This document shows positions 57,001 through 64,000 of a stretch of 64,000 nt of DNA, piece after piece. Origin of the DNA: Anarhynchus alexandrinus (lineage: Eukaryota; Chordata; Aves; Charadriiformes; Charadriidae); assembly GCA_008711295.1 (NCBI GenBank), contig VUYV01000123.1, forward strand, positions 2,066,854 through 2,130,853, given 5' to 3'. Each line of letters starts with the position of its first letter. Position 1 is the stretch's first letter. Under the pieces are notes generated by a model that saw nothing but the letters and a program-made list of their open reading frames with translations, was not told the DNA's origin and made no database searches. A program made the position numbers and the translations under genes.

Positions 57001-60000
57001 TCTGTTTACTGCATACGTGTCGATTGAGTTCAGCTACATAAAGACTGAAGTAATTTACATTATTCTAGTTTTAGGTCAATAGCAGTGAAATCAGAATCCA
57101 TCATTTTATCTTTAGAAAAGCCGATTTTTTTCAAAGAAAAATGAATATTAGACATAGAATTGCAAATGTGAAACCAGGTCCTTAGTTACCATAAATCAGC
57201 ACAGGTCCATAGAATTAAATTGAGTTATACTAATTAACCCCACCTGAGGGTTGTTCAATCTTCTGTTATAATTAGGATTGTAATCTCAAACCACCGGTAA
57301 GATATTGTTCAAACAATGGGGAACAGTAAGAAATAAGTGCCGTATTTACTTATTTTAGGAAACTATATGCAGGCTTCCAAACAGAGACATTTACTTGTCT
57401 TTGAACAAAGTATAGAACTGCATTTATAGCAGAATTTAAAATAAATGTGAAAATAATTATTTATTTACCTGCACATTCAATTATATTTAAGAGAGTACCC
57501 ACATAGATGACACAACAAAGTTATCGCTTTTTCCCTTGCAATAGAATATTCTACTGTACAGGCATTGACAGGAAAACTGTCTTTTAAAGAGACAGAGTCA
57601 CACTAGGATACATACTGAACACAATGAAAGTAAGAAATATGCTTTTTTACATAAAGATATATGAATAACATTTGATGAAAGCATTGACAGGAACAATATT
57701 CTTAGATGCTGGAGAGAAATGTGGTTTTCCTGGGTTTAGTTACAGAAATATATTGTGGTTCATATTTACTTTCCAGGTTATAATAAAAATAAACTTCACA
57801 AGAGGATTGCAATTTACCTGTGAATATTTTCCGTAATCCTTTACTGATGGATCATGATGATAAAAAAGAGGAAGAAGAGAAACTTCAGGGCAATGGAAGA
57901 ATCTAATTTAAACCTGGGAAAGGTTGCGTGGTCCAACAACAAAAAAAAAAAAGAATCTCTGTATCTATTTTTGAACAAACGTGCAGTCCATTGCCCTGGT
58001 ATGATAAACTAAAAGTGTAAAGGCAAAAGAAAGTAGAGATTAATGCTACTCTACAATTTTCCCCTAAAGATCAGAAGTTATTGCCTGCTTTTTCATAGTA
58101 AACCTGGGCTTGACTATGAGACCAAATAAAAAGGAGGCACAACCATTAGAACACTGAACAACAACATGGAGGGAGGTGATGGGTGTGAGTGCCTTGTCAT
58201 ATTACTAATGGCAGTAAGATCACTGAAAACCATTGCTCTCAGTAATAGACTTACATGGAAGCTTTCTCCAGTCAGTTGCCTGTGACTAAACAGAGCACAT
58301 GAACACTGATCTTTAACATGGGCCAAAATAAAATCTGACTTCACTGAAAGTAATCTTTCCTGTTTCTGCCTTTAGTTAACAGTGAGGCTTAAATACAATC
58401 CTTCATTAACTATTCCTTTTCATTTTTCTCCACTCAGTAATTTAGGCACATTCTATTATAGAAGCTAATTAATGACCATGGGTATCATTAATTTGTCTGA
58501 CAACTCTCAAAACCTGTCATATTCTTTACCTTCACAACATCCTTTTGCACAAAAATTTCCACAATTTAATTATGCTGTTCATAAGTCTGTATAAGGCAAG
58601 TATCTCTCAAAAGAGGCAAGCACTATGCAGCTAATAGATTTCTCATTTAAAACATTATTCCTTTTTATAAGTTCTCACAAATCTTGTAATTATTATTCCC
58701 TTCTCTATCAATGACAACTTCCTCACAGCGGGCATCTGACTGAAAAAAAAGATAAGATATCATCTATTCTTCTTTTGCTGTTGCCTGTTCTGAATCTGCA
58801 GAAGACTCATAAAAGCAAGGAGACAAAATACTCGCCAAGAACTGCTAATAAAGGCTACTCCTGTGGTTTGCTACAAAGAGATTTGACATACATTTTTGAA
58901 AACCTGAAAAGAATGAGACAAGAACAAAGACAATGCCAAAGTCTTGGCATGCAGTCTGCAAACACCTACACAGATGCAGAAATTCCTGCTCAGAAGTGAC
59001 CATGCAGTGTAGTAGGACCTGAAGTTCACATCATCCTCCAAGTCTCCAGATTAGCTTGAAGTATTGTTTTTAGCCATATACCAGCACCTTTTTAGGGCTG
59101 GTATGCATATGCACACATACGTGACAGTTGTATACAGGGCTCACAGTAGCTTCATGTGAGGGACAACTGAAGTTTATATTTAGTCCCACAGATCCAAACA
59201 CATTTCTCTGAGATACACCTTACATGCAGCCTGAGCAAGACACCATTACTCTCTGTGAAACTCAATGTTATGAACATGAGTTTTGAGTGAATAACATCCT
59301 ACTATATCTGAGCATCCTACATCCAAAAACAGTGACTAATGCAGGAAGCTGAATTTCAATGCCCCTTCAGGGAAAAAAAAAAAAAAAAAAAAAAAAAAAA
59401 CTTTTCTTTTAGATTCAGATTAGCAAGTTAAGAAAACCACATTCCTTCCCTGAGGTTAAAAGGATAGGCTGGCATTAACCCTGAGAAGATGTATGGATAT
59501 AAAATCTGGTGCTTTGAGCATTCACCTGTGATATAAGGACATTGCCTTCCAGTGCTGAACTAGTGTGTGCATTTTAGGTAACATTAAAGAAGAAAAGCAA
59601 CGGAAAGAATACTTTTAACATAGTGTTAAGAAAAAGCCTGATTTTAATTAGACGTATTCCAGATGAATATAAAAGACTTAAATGACTGTCTGCTAGCTAT
59701 AAAAGCAGAAAGGTAGAGGAGTTGGAAAAGAGAGTAGGTTGGAAGAGGAAAGACAGGGAGGATGGAAGATAAAAAAATGATGGGTTGCTCATGCACCTTT
59801 TTAACTCCAGCCTCTGGGATTTTACTTAAAAGGATTTATGAAACTGTTGTTATTAAAAGCCTATCAGCTGTCACAATAGCTGGGTCAGACTAAAGATACA
59901 CCTGTATTTGTTCTCCATTTCCTGATAGCCACAACTAGATACTTAAAAAGCACTCTAGGAGATTAAAAAAAGTTTTCAATACCTCTTCCCCTAACTTACT

Positions 60001-60075
60001 TTTCCACTGTCTAATCATTCAATGAACTGAATGCTATAGTAATTATATATTTGTGTAGTATTATAGAAATATCTA
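54026..60075. other. Long unique AT-rich block
   Basis: About 6 kb with no transposon, RNA or gene recognised. Contains a 28-base poly-A (59373-59400). Open frames are under about 95 codons and lack motifs. It is the longest stretch without a recognised transposon in the window. Confidence 0.55.
59373..59400. repeat. Poly-A run of 28 bases
   Basis: Uninterrupted A run. The sequence just upstream does not resemble a gene or retrocopy that I know. Confidence 0.85.
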
Positions 60076-60296
60076 TGACCTGGTTTCATCTGGAATAAAG
60101 TTAATTTTCTTTCTAGTAGCTACTGTGTTTTGGATTTAGTATAAGAAGAATGTTGATGACACATATCGTTTTAGTCATTGCTAAGTGATGTTTACAATAT
60201 TCAAGGACTTTTTCAGCTTCCCACAGAAGGTGAGAGGGAGCATAGACAGGGCAAGCTGGCCAAAGGAATATTCCATGCCATAGACATCATGCTCAG

Positions 60297-60304
60297 TATA
60301 TAAA
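60297..60304 (+). promoter_or_regulatory. Putative TATA box of the LTR
   Basis: TATATAAA in CTCAGTATATAAATGGGGG. The match is better than in the related LTR at 62346, where this position reads CAGTGACAAAA. Confidence 0.5.
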
Positions 60305-60407
60305 TGGGGGTTGGCCGGGGGGCAGGAATCTGTGATCGCTGCTCGGAACAAGCTGGGCAACAGGTAAGTGGGTGGTGAGAGCGACTTGTGTTGTATCACT
60401 TTATTTT

Positions 60408-60409
<2 letters not shown>

Positions 60410-60490
<81 letters not shown>
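60410..60490. repeat. (ATT)27 microsatellite inside the LTR
   Basis: Twenty-seven uninterrupted ATT units (81 bases) in the A/T-rich region of the LTR. Translated, it gives meaningless poly-Ile or poly-Leu frames. Likely length-polymorphic. Confidence 0.95.
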
Positions 60491-60643
60491 GTTTCCTCTT
60501 CTGTTAATGTTTTATTACACTGTCTTTATCTCAGTCCACAAGGCTCTTGTGGGGTTTTTTTCCCTCTTCTTTTCTCTCTCTTCTCCCTATCCTACCAGGG
60601 GGTTGGAGTGCATGGTCATAGTTGCTGGGGTTAAACCACAACA

Positions 60644-60959
60644 ATACATTACTACATATTTTAATTACAGCAATTGGAAAATATAGTTTCCAATATGAAC
60701 ATTCTAGGTTCTGATGATTTTTATTATTCTCTCTATATAAAATATAGAATATTTTTCTATACATATATAATGTATATTATTCTCTATATAATATATAAAA
60801 TATATGTAATAAAAATATAGTGATTCATAGCAATTAGAAAAAATAGTTGCCAACAGGAACACTTTCTATGTATTTGATATTTACATCTAAAATTATTTTG
60901 ATTTGATAAAGCCACAAACTATCATGCAATGATCTCAAAATAATTGTATTTCAACCACT
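60644..60959. repeat. AT-rich region with a diverged local duplication
   Basis: AGCAATTGGAAAATATAGTT (60668) with the following CCAATATGAACATTCT recurs as AGCAATTAGAAAAAATAGTT (60829) with CCAACAGGAACACTTTCT, about 160 bases apart. Between them lie TATATA-rich tracts with TTATTCTCTATATAAxATAT seen twice. This suggests a local duplication that later diverged. Confidence 0.55.
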
Positions 60960-62084
60960 TCATATGGGTTTGATGGATGGACCTCATGTGGGAGATAGGA
61001 GTTTTATGGGTGGGCTACTCAATGGATAAGGAATTGGCAGGATGGCTGCATCCCAAAAGTTACAGTCAACAGCTTGATGTCTGAGTGGAAACTGGTGTCC
61101 CTCAAAGGTGTGTATTGGGACCAGTACTGTTCAATATCTTCATCAATGACATAGACAGTAGGATTGAGTGTACCTTCAACAAGTTGGAGGATGACACTAA
61201 GCTGAACGCTGCAGTTGATATGCTTAAGGGAAGGGATGCCACCCAAAGGCACCTAGACAGGCTTGAGGGGTGGGCCCATGCGAACCTCATAAAGTTCAAG
61301 AAGGCCAGGTGCGAGGTCCTGCACCTGGGTTGGGGCAATCCTCAATATCAATGCAGGCTGAGGGATGAATGGATTGAGAGCAGCCCTGCAGAGAAGCACT
61401 TGGGGATGCTGGTAGATGAAAAATTAGATAGGAGCCAGCAATGTGCGCTTGCAGCCCAGAAAGCCAGTCATATCCTGGGCTGCATAAAAAGCAGCACGGC
61501 CAGCAGGCCGAGGGAGGTGATTCCGCTCCTCTGCTCCACCCTGATGAGATCTCAGCTGGAGTACTGCATCCAGCTCTGGACCCCTCAGCACAGGAGAGAC
61601 ATGGACATGTTTGAGTGAGTCCAGAGGAGGGCCACAAAAATGATCAGAGGGATGGAACACTTTTCTATGAAGACAGGCTGAGAGAATTGGGGTTGTTCAG
61701 CCTGGAGAAGAGAAGGTTCCAGGGAGACATCACTGTGGTCTTCCAATACTTGAAGTGGGCTTATAATAAAGATGGAGAGAGATTTTTTACTATGATCTGT
61801 ACTGACAGGACAAGGGACAATGATTTTAAACTTAAAGAGGTTAGATTTATATGAGATATAAGGGAGAAACTCTTTACTGTGAGGGTGGTGAGACACCAGA
61901 ACAGGTTGCCCAGAGAACCTGTGTATGCCCTGTCTCTCAAAGTGTTCAAGGCCAGGTTGGATAGGGCTTTGAGCAACCTGGTCTAGTGAAAGATGACCCC
62001 TCTTATGACAGGGGAATTGGACATCTTTAAATGACCCTTCCAACCCAAACAATTCTATGACACTATGATTCGATGATTCTATGA
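60960..62084 (+). mobile_element. CR1 3' half
   Basis: About 1.12 kb, plus orientation. It starts in RT with GGTTTGATGGATGGACC (GFDGWT) and shows an odd extra stretch at about 60984-61015 before TGGATAAGGAATTGGCAGG. It continues through RT, the C-terminal region and the 3' end, and finishes with ATTCTATG-type octamers at 62084. It lies between two LTRs without splitting either. Confidence 0.93.
61085..61980 (+). pseudogene. CR1 ORF2 RT (partial) and C-terminal relic
   Basis: From 61085 the frame reads [20 protein letters not shown] (the usual GVPQG is changed to GVPQR) and then [13 protein letters not shown], where the FADD box has become LEDD. Both aspartates survive, but the aromatic residue and the alanine do not. 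It continues [39 protein letters not shown] and [14 protein letters not shown] stop (TGA, 61617-61619) falls in place of the Arg of the usual ERVQRR. One base is missing near 61660, and the frame moves to [19 protein letters not shown]. The GVPQR and LEDD changes suggest it would be inactive even without the stops. Confidence 0.9.
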
Positions 62085-62345
62085 TATTTAAATCTGTAAT
62101 TTACACAGACCTGTTCGTGACGTGCTTTTAATAGTTATTCCTATGGCAAAACCCCCAATATTTATGTGACATTGTACATTCTGATGGCTTCACAAACTTA
62201 AGCAGTTATTACCTAGTGGATGTATGTCTGATAACATCTTGTCAGTTTATGTTAAATCTTGAAAAAGAAATTCATAGCACATGAGATGAAAGATGAAGCG
62301 AGTGGTTACTGCACAGTAAAGGTGGAGTAGATTCTTCCGTATGAT
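62085..62345. other. Short unique AT-rich spacer
   Basis: No feature recognised between the CR1 end and the next LTR. Confidence 0.5.
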
Positions 62346-62652
62346 TGGACTGATTTTGGCTGGGATGGAGTTCATTTTCTTCATAGTAGCTTGTATGGTG
62401 CTATGTTTTGGGTTTGTAACCAAAGCAGTGTTGATAATGCAGGGATGTTTAGTTATTGCTGAGTAATTCTTACACAAAGTCAAGGACTTTTCTGCTTCTC
62501 ACACTATCCCAGCAGAAGGTCGGCTGGGGGTGCACAAGACATTGTGAGGGGACACAGCTCGGATAGCTAACCTCAGTTGACCAAAAGGATATCTCATAGC
62601 GTATGAAGTCATGGTCAGTGACAAAACCTGGGGGAAGAAAAGGCAGGGAAGA
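62346..62652 (+). mobile_element. Partial LTR, 5' part only
   Basis: Begins TGGACTGATTTTGGCTGGGA and follows the family order: GAGTTCATTTTCTTCATAGT, GCTATGTTTTGGGTTTGTAA, AGTCAAGGACTTTTCTGCTT, then GGTGCACAAGACATTG and AAGGATATCTCATAGCG. It breaks off at 62652, just past the promoter region (CCTGGGGGAAGAAAAGG), where another LTR begins in the opposite direction. The TATA position is eroded. The missing second half may lie beyond the window, with the opposite LTR inserted into this one. Confidence 0.8.
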
Positions 62653-62803
62653 TGTCATGGTTTTACCACCACCACACAGCCGCTCGCTCACCCCCTCTTC
62701 CCCCCACAAGGGAGAAGAGGGAGAAAAGGAGGGGAAAGCAGAAAAAAACCCTATGGGTTGAGATAAAGACAGTTTAATAAAACAAAATCAGAAAAGGAAA
62801 AGT

Positions 62804-62846
62804 AACAATAACAATAACAATAATAAAAATAATAACAATGATAACA
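62804..62846. repeat. (AAC/AAT)n tract, left of the CR1
   Basis: Alternating AACAAT and AATAAT units within the LTR. The matching tract on the other side of the CR1 is 63889-63956. Confidence 0.85.
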
Positions 62847-63010
62847 ATCATAGAATCATAGAATCATAGAATCATAGAATGGTTTAGGTTGGAAAGGACC
62901 TTGAAGATCATCAAGTTCCAACCACCCTGACATAGGCAGGGACACCTCCCACTAGATCAGGTTGCCCAAGGCCACGTCCAGCCTGGCCTTGAACACCTCC
63001 AGGGATGGGG

Positions 63011-63319
63011 NNNNNNNNNNNNNNNNNNNNNNNNNNNNNNNNNNNNNNNNNNNNNNNNNNNNNNNNNNNNNNNNNNNNNNNNNNNNNNNNNNNNNNNNNN
63101 NNNNNNNNNNNNNNNNNNNNNNNNNNNNNNNNNNNNNNNNNNNNNNNNNNNNNNNNNNNNNNNNNNNNNNNNNNNNNNNNNNNNNNNNNNNNNNNNNNNN
63201 NNNNNNNNNNNNNNNNNNNNNNNNNNNNNNNNNNNNNNNNNNNNNNNNNNNNNNNNNNNNNNNNNNNNNNNNNNNNNNNNNNNNNNNNNNNNNNNNNNNN
63301 NNNNNNNNNNNNNNNNNNN
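63011..63319. other. Assembly gap (309 N)
   Basis: A run of N inside a young CR1 copy. Repeats shared with many other genomic copies are a usual cause of such gaps. Any frame crossing it is not real evidence of coding. Confidence 0.99.
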
Positions 63320-63888
63320 ATCAGCACACCCAGGTCCTTCTCCTCAGTGCTGCTCTCCAGCCATTCCCCGCCAAACCTGTAATTGTGCTTGGGATTGCCC
63401 CGACCCAGATGTAAGACCTTGCATTTGGCCTTATTGAACTGCATGAGGTTGGCTTGGGCCCACCTCTCCAGCCTGTCCAGGTCCCTCTGGATGGCATCCC
63501 TCCCCTCCAGCGTGTCAACCACAAAACACAGCCTGGTATCATCGGCAAACTTGCTGAGGGTGCTCTCAACCCCACTGTCCATGTCTCCGACAAAGATATT
63601 GAACAGTACAGGTCCCAGCACCTACCCCTGAGGAACGCCACTTGTCACTGGTCTCCACTTGGACATCGAGCCGTTGACCGCAACTCTTTGAGTGCGACCG
63701 TCCAGCCAGTTCTTTATCCATCGAATGGTCCATTTGTCAAATCCATGTCTCTCCAATTTAGAGACCAGGATATCATGTGGGACAGTGTCAAATGCCTTGC
63801 ACAAGTCCAAGTAGATGACATCAGTCGATCTTCCCTTGTCCACCGCCGTTGTGACCCCTTCGTAGAAGGCCAGCAAATTAGTCAGGCA
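63320..63888 (-). pseudogene. CR1 ORF2 RT fragment with one stop
   Basis: Polymerase core of a young CR1. The minus strand reads [55 protein letters not shown] and GVPQG, then a TAG stop (63622-63624) where Leu of the usual [11 protein letters not shown] belongs. In the same frame it goes on [17 protein letters not shown], then FADDTRLCF with both catalytic aspartates. Then [18 protein letters not shown] and [15 protein letters not shown], up to the gap. One lesion only in the readable part: the best-preserved RT core in the window, but truncated. Confidence 0.9.
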
Positions 63889-64000
63889 TAACAATAATAA
63901 CAATAATAACAACAATAACAATAACAATAACATCAACAATAACAATAATAATAACACCAGATGCTCTCACTACCCAGTGAATTGGCACCATCCCAAGCAG

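Larger units (their letters stand above)
60076..60643 (+). mobile_element. Solo LTR with internal (ATT)n expansion
   Basis: A 568-bp LTR beginning TGACCTGGTTTCATCTGG and ending GGGGTTAAACCACAACA, with TG...CA ends. Inside it follows the family order: AAGTTAATTTTCTTTCTAGT, the block AGGAATATTCCATGCCATAG, a TATATAAA box (60297-60304), an expanded ATT repeat (60410-60490), a pyrimidine-rich CTCTTCTCCC part and the end. Flanks are atcta and ataca (four of five bases agree), a possible decayed 5-bp target duplication. Same broad family as 26573-27160 and the pieces at 62346-64000. Confidence 0.87.
62847..63888 (-). mobile_element. CR1 inserted into the LTR repeat tract, with a sequence gap
   Basis: Minus orientation. 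The left end has four ATCATAGA-type octamers and GGTTTAGGTTGGAAAGGACC; the right end stops at GTCAGGCA, in the codons before the RT block [12 protein letters not shown]. Bases 63011-63319 are N, so the C-terminal coding part is unread. The size of the gap is close to what the CR1 consensus needs there. Confidence 0.93.
62653..64000 (-). mobile_element. LTR (inverted), split by a CR1 and cut by the window end
   Basis: Read on the plus strand it begins TGTCATGGTTTTACCACCAC at 62653, the reverse of the family's 3' end, then CACACAGCCGCTCGCTCACC and GGTTGAGATAAAGACAGTTT, and enters an AAC/AAT repeat tract. An inverted CR1 (62847-63888) sits inside that tract, which resumes at 63889 and continues into GATGCTCTCACTACCCAGTG at the window edge. 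Related to the LTR at 60076-60643, whose ATT tract is the same region on the other strand. Confidence 0.82.

Noticed and set aside
59373..59400. Poly-A as the tail of a processed retrocopy
   Set aside because: The sequence before it shows no gene-like text and no flanking duplication was found.
60368..60686. Two plus-strand open frames with long Ile or Leu runs near the start
   Set aside because: They are frames across the (ATT)27 repeat in an LTR, not proteins.
62911..63621. A 236-codon minus-strand frame
   Set aside because: It crosses 309 N bases. Only the CR1 RT part to the right of the gap is real evidence.
63383..63891. Plus-strand frames such as [19 protein letters not shown] opposite several CR1 copies
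   Set aside because: The same antisense frame appears opposite each CR1 RT (for example 33649-34032 and 1625-1849 on the other strand). It is a shadow of the FADD region.
1..64000. CRISPR arrays, toxin-antitoxin, phage-defence or other prokaryotic-type systems
   Set aside because: The window is vertebrate (avian) DNA; no spaced direct repeats, operons or bacterial-type genes occur.

Overview
The window reads as a gene-poor stretch of a bird nuclear genome. The background is AT-rich (poly-A/T runs, short microsatellites) and carries no tRNA, rRNA, CRISPR, operon or intact host gene that I can support. The diagnosis rests on the interspersed repeats. At least fifteen fragments of the avian CR1 non-LTR retrotransposon are present, with the typical 3' tail of ATTCTATG-type octamers and ORF2 pieces for endonuclease (EN) and reverse transcriptase (RT). 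About eight solo or partial LTRs of bird endogenous retroviruses are also present. I recognise the LTR groups from memory of avian genomes; the species cannot be named, though a neoavian bird is plausible. One run of N (63011-63319) shows this is a draft scaffold.

Layout. 0-5 kb: a 2.25 kb CR1 (+) with EN, an internal deletion and RT, then a solo LTR at 4290-5037 with a clean 5-bp target duplication. 5-11 kb: unique DNA with one curious relic at 7884-8276 (-) carrying Trp-spaced, Sfi1-repeat-like sequence. 11-20 kb: a nearly complete CR1 (-, 10988-13845), a young 3' fragment (16853-17490), an ancient CR1-type RT relic (18000-18490) and an EN-only CR1 fragment with an unbroken reading frame (18960-19745). 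20-32 kb: mostly unique AT-rich DNA with two LTRs (24.4 and 26.6 kb). 32.5-40 kb: an LTR split by a CR1, a CR1 split by another CR1, and one more LTR. 40-60 kb: mostly unique DNA with small or old CR1 pieces (41.2, 42.6, 43.6, 44.6, 47.9, 48.4 and perhaps 52.1 kb). 60-64 kb: a dense nest of three LTRs, two CR1s and LTR-internal trinucleotide repeats.

The coding-like sequence does not work as a pathway. CR1 ORF2 (APE-type EN plus RT) would nick target DNA and prime reverse transcription at the nick. Every copy here lacks a domain or carries stops, frameshifts or substitutions in the catalytic FADD box, so none looks autonomous. The LTRs are promoter-only remnants: no gag, pol or env was seen between or beside them.

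I found no convincing undescribed system. The items most worth a second look are the Sfi1-like relic near 8 kb, the EN-only CR1 open frame near 19 kb, the short direct repeats flanking two young CR1 copies, and the datable nested insertions at 32.5, 38 and 62.6 kb.
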